DNA from: Varanus komodoensis
Lineage: Eukaryota > Chordata > Lepidosauria > Squamata > Varanidae
Direction of reading: 5' to 3'
NCBI RefSeq assembly: GCF_004798865.1
Contig: NW_025336114.1
Coordinates: 5,575,651-5,639,650 of the forward strand
DNA: 64,000 bases
Shown here: one piece after another, positions 22,975 to 34,770 of the stretch
Layout: each line of letters starts with the position of its first letter
Numbering within the stretch: the stretch's first letter is position 1
The notes under the pieces: generated by a model
What the model was told of the DNA's origin: nothing
Database searches by the model: none
The model's input: only the letters and a program-made list of their open reading frames with translations
Made by a program: the position numbers and the translations under genes

Positions 22975-23044
22975 GGCACGGCATGGCATGGCATGGCACG
23001 GCACAGCACGGCACGGCACGGCACGGCACGGCACGGCACGGCAC
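22975..23044. repeat. (GGCAC)n pentanucleotide tandem repeat
   Basis: Fourteen 5-bp units: ten exact GGCAC, three GGCAT and one AGCAC. It is CpG-rich in the exact units and lies 150 bp right of the assembly gap. Confidence 0.95.
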
Positions 23045-23616
23045 AGAGACTGGCCTGCTTGTCCGGAAGGAACAGCAGGATGGCCCAGAGGAGTGAATGG
23101 TGGCCAACCAATCTGAGCCATTCTGGATTACTTCCTCTTGGCTCTGAAATCACTTACTCATCAGTCCTGTTTAAACAAGAACAATTACATGCTCAAACTT
23201 TTGGTTTGAGGCATTTCTTGCCTTTCTTTCTCTCCTTTTCTAACTTGACCCAGTTGTCATAATTTTCTCCAAATTGGTTAGCTCATTTAGCTATCATCCT
23301 AATCTCACAAGGGTTAGTCTGAGTCTCCTAAGCCTTGATGAGACCCTCTGTCGTTTCAGTCTTCAGTCTGCTGTTCTGCACTGCTCTTAAGGACTAGTTC
23401 TGCTTTTCGCAGGTTTAAGCTGTAATGCAGCACCCACTTAACTTGGAGGAAGCCCTGCTGATCTCAGCAGGTCTGATTTCCAAGTAGGCCTGCATTGGCC
23501 TGCATTATTAGGCCTGTCCCCTGCCAATTTTCCTGTTGTAGAACAAGGCTGATATGGTGTGTATTGAGTGGAAATGTGGGATTATGTAATTCAAAGCAAT
23601 ATTGCTAAAGCTGGAG

Positions 23617-23745
23617 GGAGCAACTCATGACCCTCTAGATGTTTTGACCTGCAACTCCTATCATAGTCTCAGCCTGCATAGCCAATGGTAAGGATGATGC
23701 TAATTATAGTCTAAACATTTGAAGCACCAAGTTGGGGATGACTAC
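23617..23745. repeat. Short palindromic repeat, copy 14
   Basis: ACCCTCTAGATGTTTTGACC on the left, the centre 'cagcctgcatagccaatgg', and ATAGTCTAAACATTTGAAGC then ACCAAGTTGGGGATG on the right. Confidence 0.75.
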
Positions 23746-23820
23746 TCCTAGACTTGCCATAGGTTCCTTATACATGTATTTCACCTGTGACGTAGACCAT
23801 AACAGCAAGCCATAACTTAA

Positions 23821-24030
23821 AGCCAGGGTGGCAAGGTGGTTCAAACGTTGGGCTGGGCCTGGGGAGATCAGGGTTCTAGTCTCCACTGAGCCTGGAAGCT
23901 CACTGGGTAACTCTGACAGAGTTACTGATTTAGTTTAGCCCACTTCACAGGGCTGTGCAGAAAAAATGGAGAGAGAGGGGGGATCATGCATGCCACCTTG
24001 GGCTTCTTGGAGGAAAAGGGATACAACTAC
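23821..24030 (+). mobile_element. tRNA-derived SINE, Sauria-like, full-length type
   Basis: The head has GGTGGTTCAAACGTTGGGCT and GGGTTCTAGTCTCC (B-box region). The body has 'ctcactgggtaactctgacag' and 'cagggctgtgcag'. The tail is GCCACCTTGGGCTTCTTGGA, then AGGAAAAGGGATAC and 'acaataaat'. Confidence 0.8.
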
Positions 24031-24379
24031 AATAAATAGTAAACTACAATAAATAGGTGTAATTTTAGCTAATGCATTCCAAGGATGGTACATTCTAATA
24101 AAGTACTGTTAATGTTCTGATACACATGATGTGCCATTTTCTTAAGGTCTTACAGTGAATTCCTTATTCTAAAACTCTTTGGGTGACATCCTATCTGATG
24201 AAACTTGTATTTGTTTCTTTGATCATACGCATAAGAACCTGAGCCAGTCATATTGCTTACCCGTAGTGCAAACATGTAGTGGAATAGAGATGTGTTTGGC
24301 ACATGTGAATGTGAACTACATGCTTTCTTCTGTACGGATGGGACATAGGGACACAATTGTATGAATAGCTAAGTTCAGA

Positions 24380-24535
24380 TCCCTACTCACTGGCTAACCA
24401 TGGGGCAACCATTCCCTCACAGCCTAATCAACCTCACAGGGCTGTTATGAGGATGGAAATTGGGTGGAGAAGAGATACACGTGTGCCACCTTGAGCTCTT
24501 TGGAGGAAAAATGGGATATAATACAATACATGCAC
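24380..24535 (+). mobile_element. tRNA-derived SINE, Sauria-like, 3' part
   Basis: The body 'ggctaaccatggggcaacc', then CTCACAGGGCTGTTATGAGG and GTGCCACCTTGAGCTCTTTG, matches the copy at 23821-24030. The tRNA-like head is reduced to about 20 bases. Confidence 0.75.
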
Positions 24536-25019
24536 GATAATGAAACTAGAGGAGCTGAGAAAAGAACTGAATCTTTTTTGCTGGGCCTGGGCAAGCAAAA
24601 CTGCAGGTCACCTTGCCTGAGTTCCCCTTTGTCTCCCATCCGATCTGCAGAGATGCTAGACACTGAACTGCTGAAGCCAAAATGAGAGGCTCTGGTCCCA
24701 GTATCTTCCTGTTGGCTCAGTTGGCAAGGATCTTCCCTGTAAAGAAACAAGGGCAAAGAGTAGAGAGCCTCTCTCTTATTATTATAATGCCTTATAGAAT
24801 TGAAATGGGAATCTAAACCAATTGGTTTCCACTGTGGTCCAGCCCTGATGCCAGACCCAAAGGTCAATGCTTTGAGACAAGTATTGCTGCAAAGGGTGGC
24901 CATCCAGAGCTGCCACGTGTTCCTTTGATCTTGTACCTCTTGCCTGACAGAAGCAAGTGGACAGCTGAGTGCCCGAAGAAAGCCAGCACCTCTTTTTTAT
25001 AGAACGAGCACTCTTAAAT

Positions 25020-25330
25020 GGCGGCCTCTTTTATTGACTGTTATTCATAAAGGCACGCTCCAGTCGAAAGGGAGACCGCGGAATAGACAAGCCCTTTGTC
25101 TGCATTCCGCCCTGCAGCTCCTCAGAGAATCCAGCAGGCGGCGCACGCGCCTCACTGAAACCGAAGCCTGGCCCTTCCCCTCCTTACGCGGCAGTTCAAG
25201 CGGAGCGCACGGCCGCTCCACGCGCGCCTTCAGCTACTCGGCGGTTTCAAGGCAGTCTCCTAATGCAATCGGGTGATGGCTTCTGGAGGGGACTCAAAGC
25301 ACTGCGCAATCTCCTGGGATGCAGCGAGCG
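25020..25330. promoter_or_regulatory. Small CpG island, possible promoter or enhancer
   Basis: About 300 bp of CpG-dense sequence (for example AGGCGGCGCACGCGCCTCAC and CGCACGGCCGCTCCACGCGC) stand in CpG-poor surroundings. No known exon is seen on either strand. It could be a minor promoter, a regulatory element or a decayed gene start. Confidence 0.45.
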
Positions 25331-25583
25331 AGATGAGTCAATGGCTGACACAGTGGAGCTGCCACAAATCTGTACATTACTTTAAAAAAACGCAGAAGTG
25401 CTCTGGGCCAGGCAAACAAGAGCCAGGCCCCTGAACTGATCTTTGTATTTACCATGTCGCTTCTCTGAAGCCACATATCTGGGATGGTAGAAGTTACTGT
25501 AAAATTAGCTTGTAACTTAGTCCTGTCATGACTATGTGGTGATGTTATTAGGTGCAGATATGGGGTTAGTTATCTGTGTGGAA

Positions 25584-25585
<2 letters not shown>

Positions 25586-25638
<53 letters not shown>

Positions 25639-25655
25639 TGTGTGTGTGTGTGTGT
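25586..25655. repeat. Compound (CT)n-(GT)n microsatellite
   Basis: About 25 CT units (25586-25635) run straight into about 10 GT units (25636-25655). The CT part is a homopurine-homopyrimidine mirror tract. Confidence 0.97.
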
Positions 25656-25682
25656 CCCACCCTTCTGAAAAGGGAAGAGTGG

Positions 25683-25795
25683 GCACTGTGGCCCTACAGA
25701 TGCTTTGATCTGCACCTCCCATCCTGCTAGCCAATATAACCACTGGGAGGGATGCTGGACCAAAGCATCTGCAGGGTCACAGGTTTCTCACCCCT
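25683..25795. repeat. Short palindromic repeat, copy 15
   Basis: GTGGCCCTACAGATGCTTTG on the left, and GATGCTGGACCAAAGCATCT then GCAGGGTCACAGGTTTCTCA on the right. The arms pair well. Confidence 0.75.
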
Positions 25796-25829
25796 GTTAC
25801 AAGGAGCTCACAGCAATATATATGATCTC

Positions 25830-25905
25830 TCCTCCCCCCCTCGCCACCCACCTTTAACCCTGTGAGAAAGATTGGGCAGGTATGATTGGCTCAAGGTCAG
25901 TCATT
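25830..25905 (-). mobile_element. SINE fragment, Sauria-like body
   Basis: CCACCTTTAACCCTGTGAGA and 'ggctcaaggtcagtcattga' correspond to the reverse of the SINE body. It is cut by the CR1 piece that starts at about 25912. Confidence 0.5.
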
Positions 25906-25911
25906 GAGATA

Positions 25912-26230
25912 TATCATAGAATAGTAGTGTTGGAGGGGGCCAAGAAGGCCATTGGGTCCAACCCCGTGCTCAGTGCGGGACTCCAAGTTACACCATCCCT
26001 CTCAGATGGCCATCCGGTTTCTTTCTGAATGTCTCTAGGAGAGCCCATCACTTCTCTAGGCTGCCGGTTCCACTGTTGTATTGCTCTGACAGCGAGGAAG
26101 ATTTTCCTGATATCTAGCCTGAATTTGGGTTGTTGCAGCTTGACTTGATTATTCCACTTCCTGCACTCTGGTATCAGCAAGAAGAGATCTTGACCTTCCT
26201 CTTTGTGACAGCCTTTGAGGTCCTTCTATG
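25912..26230 (-). mobile_element. CR1 LINE 3' end, truncated
   Basis: The plus strand begins ATCATAGAATAGTAGTGTTG and 'ccaaccccgtgctcagtgc', the reverse of the CR1 3' tail. The minus-strand frame keeps KFRLDIRKIFLAVRAIQQWN and then RQPREV, the C-terminal signature of the CR1 reverse transcriptase (FRLDIRKKFF...WNRLPREV). It is 5' truncated, as is usual for CR1. Confidence 0.9.
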
Positions 26231-26399
26231 GCTCAGTTCAAATCCATAGCTCATCTTGCTGTACCACAGCAAGAACATGGATGGAGATGCTTAATTTCCT
26301 ACCCTTTTCATTGCAGGATGTCTCTATTTTCTACTGTTGTGTGACAATAAAAAAATCACCACGTGAAACTTTTCTCAATTTCTGCATTTCCATGCCAGG

Positions 26400-26605
26400 G
26401 AAAGTAGCACCTGTTGAATTGCTAGAAACAGAAAGTTGCTTTATGTCAGTCAGCTAGCATCTGACCTGGTACTGTCTACTCTAACTGGCAGCAGCTCTTC
26501 TTGATCTTCCCGCACTCCCCCAAACCAGAAATGCCAGGACTGAACTTGAGGCTATCTGCATGGAAAACATGTGCTCTGCCACTGAATTGTGGCCCCTGCA
26601 TATCA
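26400..26605 (-). mobile_element. tRNA-derived SINE (CTCAGTGGTAGAGCA type)
   Basis: On the minus strand the head reads GCCACAATTCAGTGGCAGAG then CACATG (A-box region). 'ttcagtcctggcatttctgg' (B-box region) and a body of 'agagctgctgccagttagagtagacagtacc' follow, ending 'aaagcaactttctgtttct'. It is not a working tRNA. Confidence 0.75.
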
Positions 26606-26697
26606 CACAGGAAGCCTATCAGAAAATACGTCAATCCTGGCAGGTGATGCAGGGTGTCACTTGTAGGACAGGCATTAGCAAAGAGTGTACAGCCTGA

Positions 26698-26752
26698 TAC
26701 TAGGAACAGAGAAAGCTGCTTTATATTAATCAGGATATCCAGGACTGATGTG
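26698..26752 (-). mobile_element. SINE fragment (same family as 26400)
   Basis: GGAACAGAGAAAGCTGCTTT then ATATTAATCAGG is the reverse of the SINE 3' end. Only about 50 bp remain. Confidence 0.5.
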
Positions 26753-27314
26753 ATTGGGAACGTTTCGTGACATGCTCATTTTCTCAAGAAAGCCCTTGCT
26801 CCAACCAGTCATCTGCTTAAAAATGGTTATTAGGTTGGATTCAGACAGATGTCTTTCCCTGCAATTCATTGATTTTGCACTTACTAAGTGGTGGGAATCA
26901 ACCACTCAATTGGGCCTCAATTGCTGAAGATGTCCTTTGAGAAATGCAAAGCTATTACTTCTTGGGCAAACTATTTTTCATATCTCATCTCAACAGATAC
27001 AAACTGATGTGCATACGATCTGGTTTCATGTTCCTAACATGATAATCTAACACTGAACTCTTTGGTTACTATGTTAACAACAGAAAGAAGTTAAATATCC
27101 TTAAATGTCCACTGAATTTAATGAATTCAGCTAAGGCTACAGTCCAATACCAATGAGATTAATGAGATTTGCAACTGAGTCAACTTGTGTTAAACAGCAC
27201 TGTGTGTGTGTGTGCATGCGTGCACTGCAAAATGAGGCATATGCAACCCCATAGCTTGGACATCCCTCATCCTGCATAGAAGGGCTGTGGAGCTGCAGTC
27301 CTATACACTTTCAC

Positions 27315-27390
27315 CAATCTAGTTATGCTGGTTGGTGGATTATGGGTCTTGAAGTCCAAAAGATCCACATTGGAAAGATCCAAGCTGCTC
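27315..27390. repeat. Short palindromic repeat, copy 16 (right half)
   Basis: 'tatgctggttggtgga', TTATGGGTCTTGAAGTCCAA and AAGATCCACATTGG correspond to the centre and right arm. Confidence 0.55.
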
Positions 27391-27454
27391 TACACAATCT
27401 GCCTTTCCTCCATGTACATGGTTCCTTGAAATTTTTTATCCTGAGAAGTAGTAA

Positions 27455-27545
27455 AAGTGATCTTCATGCCTAAGACGCAATGTGAACCCAAGTCTTCTCA
27501 GTCTTAGCCTGACATGCTGCCAACTATACCACTCTGGCTTTTATT
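27455..27545 (-). mobile_element. SINE head fragment, Sauria-like
   Basis: GTGAACCCAAGTCTTCTCAG and 'gctgccaactataccact' are the reverse of a SINE tRNA-like head ('agtggtatagttggc'). Confidence 0.45.
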
Positions 27546-28144
27546 TGGATATAAGCACCATTAAACTTATACCTGAGTAAAGATATGCATGATCAGGCTA
27601 CAAAGCCATTGGTTTCAAGGGAACTGAAATAAATGTAAGTGTCTCTGGATTGCGCCCTCTGAGTCTTCCAGCAAGCAGCTGTGTATCTTGCTGGGGAATT
27701 CTAAATTGAGTCCTCTGGGGAATGAATGGAAGAAATGTGAGCAATTGCTCTTGTAATTCAAGTGGTGGAGCAGAGTTACAACAGAATGTCCAGGGTTGCC
27801 ATTCAATTCATTACAGAAGGGTGTTGCATATCTTTCCATGTATCTGTATTAAAATAAATGATTTCCTTGCATTGCACAATGGGAATTAGCCTGTAACAGG
27901 ATGACAATCATTTGAGTGTCTCATCTTTGGGGCAGCCTTGCAAGCTGCATTTAGGCAGAGGTAGTTTGAGAGAGGCAGCATTTTTAGAAAAGGATGGGAG
28001 GCAGACAGGCAGGCAACCAGGAAATTGAAACATTCTTTTCTTCATCCAGGGGCAGGGAGGCCAGGCGGACTGAATGATCCATCCTGGCTTGTCTGGAGGT
28101 GGGTCCTGCTTGAAAGTGCTTGCCCCAGAAGGGAAGGAGATGGT

Positions 28145-28188
28145 AAGCAAAGCAAAGCAAAGCAAAGCAAAGCAAAGCAAAGCAAAGC
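28145..28188. repeat. (AAAGC)n pentanucleotide repeat
   Basis: Nearly nine tandem units of AAAGC without interruption. Confidence 0.97.
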
Positions 28189-30097
28189 GAGGTTAGAGAG
28201 CTCAGGGTCTGATAAAGGACTATACTGCTTCCACTCTTGCTAAATCCTTGTTGATGGTAGGGAAATATGCAAGATGCTCATTGCTCAACCACTCTGTTAG
28301 AAAGCAATGGGGTCAAATGACTCAGACCCAGTTCAAACCCTCCCTCTCAGCCCTGTGGGGTTGCTACACATAATTTATTTCTCTCTTCCAGGCAAGGATC
28401 CATATAACTATGGGAATATTTGATTCTGTTTACCTAGGTGGGCTTGCTGGCTTGTATATGGTTATATACATGCATGTTACTCTATTATAAGCTTTAGCAG
28501 AGCTGGCAATTGCAACCTGCAAGCTTTTGATGCTGCCAAATTTTCTAATCAAGGGAGGATTTGGCACTTCAGTATCTGCATGCATGTGTTAGGAGAGGTG
28601 TAACTTTGCTTCAGCCAATGAAGCCACTGTTTGCCCCTTTGAACATACTTTTCAGCGAGTGCTCAGTGGCAGGAGAAGCAAAACAGACTGTCACCAAGGA
28701 GTTTTGCCAATCAGTCCTTTGTGTGTTTGTATGGGAGTATATCCCAGTGAGTTCAAATATGTTTAGATGTGCAACCAACCATCATAATTATATATCCGGT
28801 GCCTCAAGAGTGCATAGTTACTATGAGATAAATAGCCTAATCCTTGCCATTGCTTAGAAGTAAACTGCTAGAGAGAATGTGCAGCCACATCTCCCAATGT
28901 ACCGCACGGAGAACAAGGAAACCATAGATAGTTGCTTCTGAGCAGATTAAAGCCTCCCTGCTCTTGCCACTTGGCTGCATCCAGACTTAAGTCATAGACT
29001 CATTAAAACCAATGACAAGGCATGTCTAACTTAAGCACCATTGACTGCAATGGGTCTACACATTTGGATTTAACTTCATGCCTCTTGTGTGGGTGGTAAG
29101 ATTGTAACAGGGAGGATGGATGCTGCATTAATGTCTTTGTATTATATTTATTTTAGCATGGCCACCCCCTCTTTTAAAGTGCCCTTGCTTTTTCCATTAT
29201 CGAGAACTTGACAGATGAAAAGGAAGGTGATACAATATTGTGGCATTTCTATGTCAGGGAAAGCTATGTTCGCAGCATGAGAGTCTGTTATTAGATGCAC
29301 AGGAGGCAGGCCAGTGGTAAAAAGAAAAAGTTGGTAAGCTTAATATATTTAATTATCATTCCAGTCATTCTTTTTGCATGATTCCCCCTCTAAATGCTTA
29401 GCCTCAGCTAAGACAACTTTCTGCTACCCCACTTTTCTGAGTGGGAGAAAATTCTCTGGAAATGTCAGTATTGCATTTTTAAAAATGACATATCCTGCTC
29501 AAAATTGCATTAGATAAACACACGCTAACAATCTTCAACACTGATTCAAATGGTATTTGAATTAGAGAAATGTTGTAGGGCACTGCTAAATTAGATTTGC
29601 TTATTATCTTCTCTGGTCTGGGGATTTAGGACTTTCAAAATTCCGGAGGTGATAGAGCAGGTACAGCTAAAGTTCACCCTGCTTCCATCAAAGATCAGTA
29701 AAGCCAACATTTTGCAAGGAGAAACATGGAGGGACAAACATGGAGGGTGGAAAATTTGCATCCCAATGATGAAGTGAGGGTAGGGGATGGTTGCTGGCAA
29801 CCTAACCTTCAAAACCTAACCTTGTGCATGTAGGTTCAGCACAAATGGGCAGAATATGACACCTGCCTCAAGTGAAGGGTCTGATGAAATTAATACCACA
29901 AATGAAATTAATGCAAGTAGTACAACAAAAATGGCTTTTCCTTACCATATTTGACACTGGATCATCTTTTTATGATATCCACAATTGCCCAGTGCTGGTG
30001 TTCTGGTATGGAATTTTTCATCACTCTTTCATATGATGTGGGCATGCCCTGCCGTGGCTTCATTTTGGATGGCGGCATTTCTGAGTATAAGTGTTGT

Positions 30098-30500
30098 ATT
30101 CATAGAATCATAGAATAGAAGACTTGCAAGGGGCCAGAAGCTCATCTAGTCCTGCCCCCTGCTCTGTGCAGGACACTGAGTTAAACCATCCCTCTCAGAT
30201 GGCTGTCCAGTTGCATCTTGAATGCCTCTAGTATGGGAGAGCCCACAACTAGTACTCCCTAGGTCATTGGTTCCATTGTCATACTGCTCTAACAGTCAGG
30301 AAATTTTTCCTGCTATCTTGCTGGAATCTGGCTTCCTGTAACTTGAGCTCATGATTCCATGTCCTGCACTCTAGAATGGTCGAGAAGAGATCCTGTCTTT
30401 CTTCTTTGTGACAGCCTTTCAAGTACTCGTAGAGTTCTGTCATCTCTCCCCTCAGTCTTCTCGAGACTAAACATGTCTAGTCCTTTCAATCTTTCCTAAT
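30098..30500 (-). mobile_element. CR1 LINE 3' end, truncated
   Basis: The plus strand begins TTCATAGAATCATAGAATAG, the reverse of the CR1 terminal repeat, followed by 'ccctgctctgtgcaggac', 'ccatccctctcagatggctg' and CTTCTTTGTGACAGCCTTTC. The order matches 25912-26230 and 63136-63480, with about 170 bp more body on the far side. Confidence 0.88.
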
Positions 30501-32144
30501 ACAGCATGATTTCCAATCCCTGGATCACTGAAATGACTGATGTTCGTGTGCTTTTGAGTAAATCCTCGTGATTTGGGATTTATACAGTAGCCAAAAGAGT
30601 GGATTTTGAGAACAGTCACAGTAGCACAATAACTTATTATTCAGAATTGTAAGTCCAAGACCACACTATCAGCTCTTCAATTTACACATGACCTTACTGC
30701 CCTGCCTATATTTGAATGTGCCACTTGCCGCAGGCAGCAGTCTCCAGAAACATCCTTGGATATTGGGCGATTATGCACTAGTATGTAAGTTCGATCAACA
30801 ACAAGAGCTTATATGCCAAACTGTATCTCCCTATTTGTATTGTATAAAAAGATACAATCTTAAACGAAGAGCCCAACACTAGGTTTTCACCTGCAGTTGA
30901 ACGAGGTAATAGGACAGAATGAGCTTAACCCAGAGGAGGGATGTCTTATTTTAGCATTTCCCTGAAGATAGAAAGCTATTGCATATAGGGAAAGAAATCT
31001 AGCTCTGCTTCTTCGCCTGCTATGTTGTCTTTCTATTTTTTCAAGGGCATTTTAATATAAGAAAAAGCACTTGAAAATGTGACTCTCTACCTGCTGTTTG
31101 GTTCAATCTTTTTCGCCCACCTCCTTCTACTGCAGCTGGAGACCAAGCCTGAAAAACAGTAGAACATTGGGAAGAGAAAATGGAGAGAAGGATGGTCTGT
31201 GCATGATCTGGAGCTACAGCAGTGAAAAAGGTTTAAGTCTGTATATCTGGCCAGATATAAACTAGCTCCATTTCTGGCTACAGGTCTCTAGTAGCGATTT
31301 TTAGTGCATATGAATTTGAAAGTAAGTTCTATTATAGTCAATGGGTCTTCCATCCTAGTAAGAAGGATTAGAATTGCAGCCTTAAGTGGGAGTGGCACTC
31401 TTGACCCCACAGGACCAACAGTAACACAGCAGGTTCAGCTATTTTAGGTGTCCCTGGATGGACTGTTTAATAGCTTTAGCTACTTTGATATGAGTTGGCT
31501 CTGAGGTTCATTTTGAAGTAAAGCAGCTTTTGGCTTTGAAGTCTGTGGAGCAGGGAAGGAGTGGGCAGATTTTTGTATTATCCAGACAGTGCCTGGAATT
31601 ACTTATAAGGGTGTGGCATGTACTGGGTACTCATGTTTCTATTCCAGTAATAAGAACCATTCAAAAGTGAAGAAACCACTAAACATTTGGCAGGCCAGAA
31701 AAAGAAGGTGGGGCCAGAGAAAAAGGAGCATAGCCATTTGGAAGACCCCAAAGGGCTGAATTCGGACCCTGGGTAGGCCAGATAAAGTTTTGCATCTGTA
31801 CAGCAAAACTAAAACGAGAGAGTTGTAACTACTTGCTGTGTCTTTAAAAGAACACATGATTAGCCCTTCATCTCTTTCCAGTGTTCATTCCCAATTTTTC
31901 CCCATTCTGAAAAGTTGACATGCCTCTGTTAAGGCTTAATTACTGGCTGTAAGATCCTAAAGCTAAAACATGCTGGTATTTTTAGTATTTTGGTCCTGCA
32001 CACTTTGCTATTGGCTTCATCTCATTTTTTCTTTGACCCATCCACCATTGGCAAGGGCTGTTCTGGAGCATCTCCAAATTTAAATCTGGCCCTTAGTCAG
32101 AAAGAGCTTCTGCAACGCCTACTCTAGAACTTGATGAACTTGAT

Positions 32145-32222
32145 GAACATGTGGTACATCTCCAAAAGATTTGGACTTCACCTCCCAGATGCCCCTATTG
32201 GGATGATGTTGGGAGCCAAATT
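32145..32222. repeat. Short palindromic repeat, copy 17 (left half)
   Basis: CATCTCCAAAAGATTTGGAC, 'ttcacctcccagatgcccc' and 'gggatgatgttggga' are the arm and centre. The right arm is not clear. Confidence 0.5.
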
Positions 32223-33527
32223 CTTAGAAAACCTGGAGATCTACTTTATGCTTACTCTTGCTCCAGAGCCTATGTGATTAGAGCACATGTGGGCTGTGGG
32301 AGATTTAATTTCCCACAACTGCTGCTGCACTGATCCACATTCTCTCACCCAACAGCTGCAATATGCTACCAAATAGTAATTTATTTGCTCCATTAGATTG
32401 CAATTTGGTAATATATATTGCAGGTGTTGGGGGTCCAATCTGGATCTGCACAGCACTAAGGGAAGTTAAATCCTCCCCTCCCCCAAGGCTAGGGGTGCTT
32501 ACTCTGTGAGGAACTTTAGAGTAACAAAACGTGCAGCTGCTTGCTATGTCTTCAGGATAATGTGTGTTTTGGGTTAAAAAGTGCTGATGTCCAGGATAGT
32601 GGGCATCATTTACATCAGGAATAATCCAAGTTCCATTTGTCACCAAGAAAACTCATGTTCCATGAGTTTAAATTTGGTATTTTTGCATATATCTACTACT
32701 GTTTGATTATTTCACTTCCAAGGTGCAACATTCTGAGGAGAACTAGGTGGGCTTGAGGTAGGAGTGAGGTCATAGAGAAGAAATTATATAGAGATGGATA
32801 ATATGTTACATGACCACTAGAAGTAAGGAGGGGGGAGGCATGGATGGGAGATGGGGATGTATCCATGGATGGATGCCTGATTAGGGACCTACACAGCCTG
32901 CTCACTGGAAGACCAACTAAAATCTCCCTCTGGACCTGATATGGCTCTCATTCATTTCAGTGACCCTTCACAGCCATGAATACGAGAAGCATTACTTTAA
33001 AGCTGAAGATACAGGGATGCCAAACTGTGTGCACGTTATCAGATCTTTGGGCTATTGCTTGAAAGTGGTGGATTGACTACACTTGACAGTTGCCAACTTT
33101 TTTCCTTCCAACAGAATTCCTATGTTTTAACGGTTGCACAACACAGAGAAATGCAACAGGCAGGAGATTCTCCATCACTGTATAGGGTCAATTTTTTACC
33201 TGCTGAATTTCTTTGTAATACAGAAGTATGAGTGTTACACTTTCACTAATCCAACTTGCAGCATAGTGCAACCGTTGGGAGTTTGTGCCCCACATCGTGC
33301 AAGTGTAGGTGTGGGGAGAGGTGGGAGAGAAGAAGAGCTCCTTTGGTATCTTATGCTAGGCCTGCAAAGGAAATCAAGATAAGGAAAGGAAAGACTGCTG
33401 TCTTTGTCCTTTTAACAGTTTCATAACAGGCAGAGAATCAAGAGGCAAAGCATTTCCTGTCATGGAAATCTACTTGCTAGAACAGGGTTAACCTCTTGAT
33501 TTCTGGATGTTATGTAGCCATTGAAAC

Positions 33528-33670
33528 AACCTTTCCCACTGCTGTCTAGCTATGCCAGCGTACAATTTCTGTCAACCCCAGCTAGGTCACCATTGGCTGT
33601 TGGTTGTGAACCATGACTTGGTTGCAGATGATGACAGTTGTAGTTCAGCACATTCAGAAGGCCTCAGATT
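33528..33670. repeat. Short palindromic repeat, copy 18
   Basis: CAACCTTTCCCACTGCTGTC on the left, and ATGACAGTTGTAGTTCAGCA then CATTCAGAAGGCCTCAGATT on the right. Confidence 0.65.
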
Positions 33671-33796
33671 TGGGAATTCTGCAAATATGTTTCTGTAATA
33701 ATTGAGGGCAGGGCAGATGAGATGCCTTTTAAAAACTTGCTGGTGAGCAGATGCTGAAGTACTCTTGTAGACAACTTAACATTTAAAAGGCGTTAG

Positions 33797-33928
33797 AGAG
33801 CAATAGCATGTATGTTTGCACAGGAAAAAAATGCCCCAAATTCCCAGTCTGCCCCAGTCAGCCATGGTGGCTGGGGAATGATGAGGGTTCTAGATTTTTT
33901 TTCAGGCTAAACTTGCTTAGGATTGCAG
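33797..33928. mobile_element. Short inverted-repeat element (GGTGCAATCCTA ends), copy 2
   Basis: The left end is worn (AGAGCAATAGCATGTATGTT). The core has 'cagccatggtggctggggaatgatgagg'. The right end is AACTTGCTTAGGATTGCAGC. It lines up with 19902-20019 and 54513-54644. Confidence 0.65.
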
Positions 33929-34511
33929 CAATGTCATAAATATATTTGTGAAATTGATGGACTAGGAGTTGGGTTTGTTTGATTGTTTTTGGTTCAAACC
34001 TGCAGTGTCCCAGCAGGTGGCAGCACAATTTTTAGAACAAAACTGCTTGAGGATGAATTTGTCTCAAGCTTCCCAAATGAAGCAGCACTTTAATCTGTGT
34101 GATGGAAGCTGATGATCATTTTCTTGTGATGCTCACTTATACTCAAAACTTTTTGAAAAGCCAAGAACAGAGACAACCATAAACCGCTTTGCCTACAGCA
34201 TTATAATATAATAAATACATTAATTAGATGAGACAAATTAAACATTGCTGAGGTGCTTCTACACTAGGTTTTGACTCTGTGATTATACTGCCCTATTTAC
34301 AGAATTTTTTCTGGCCTAGACTACATTGTTTTCCATTGATAAGCCTCACATATTTTCCCATCACCATGTCTATTTTTCTTTTCTTTTCACAAAACATTCT
34401 TTAAGGAACAAAAGCGAAAACTGACATGCCATACTTTTTGACTGGCAGTGCTAGAAACCTTTCCTCTGGGATCTATGAGGTTTTGGGGGAAGAAGTACAT
34501 TTCCTTTATTT

Positions 34512-34770
34512 GTTACATTTATATTTATATCCTGCCAGTTTCCCTGCAAGGAACCCAAGGGGGCTTGCACAATCCCCCCTCCTCTCTTTTTTATCCTCAT
34601 AACAAGAACCCTGTGAGGAAAGTTCGGCTGAGAATGAGTGAGTGACTTGACTACCAAAGTTACCCAGTGAGCTTCATGGCTGAGTGGGGACTAGAACCTG
34701 ACAGAACCTGAACCTGGGGGCATGTCCCAGTCTAACCCTGCAACCCTGTAGCACACTGACTCCCACACTG
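34512..34770 (-). mobile_element. tRNA-derived SINE, Sauria-like, long copy
   Basis: The plus strand runs tail to head: 'atttatatcctgccagtttcc', 'ctgcaaggaacccaaggggg', 'ccctgtgaggaaagttcggctgag', then 'cccagtgagcttcatggctgagtgggga' and CTAGAACCTG (reverse B-box region). The copy at 62122-62345 has the same plan. Confidence 0.8.

Larger units (their letters stand above)
13991..25019. other. Gene-free stretch between two CpG islands
   Basis: No exon of a known gene is recognised. The longest minus-strand frame (21209-21739) is treated as doubtful. The stretch is filled with the repeats listed separately and the N gap. Segments where I see nothing nameable include 14950-16120, 16640-17380, 18540-19890, 20040-20570 and 21200-22700. 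Confidence 0.6.

Noticed and set aside
22975-23044. CRISPR-like repeated array
   Set aside because: Simple 5-bp tandem repeat without spacers, in a vertebrate genome.
24445-24903. Minus-strand 152-codon frame
   Set aside because: It overlaps a SINE tail and resembles no known protein.
25536-25763. Frames encoding Ser-Leu or Arg-Glu repeats
   Set aside because: Translation of the CT microsatellite.
25914-26180. Minus-strand 88-codon frame as a possible gene
   Set aside because: It carries the CR1 protein tail and is part of a truncated CR1 insertion.
26560-26605. tRNA-like sequence
   Set aside because: Only the head of a tRNA-derived SINE is present; it lacks a full cloverleaf and is attached to a SINE body.
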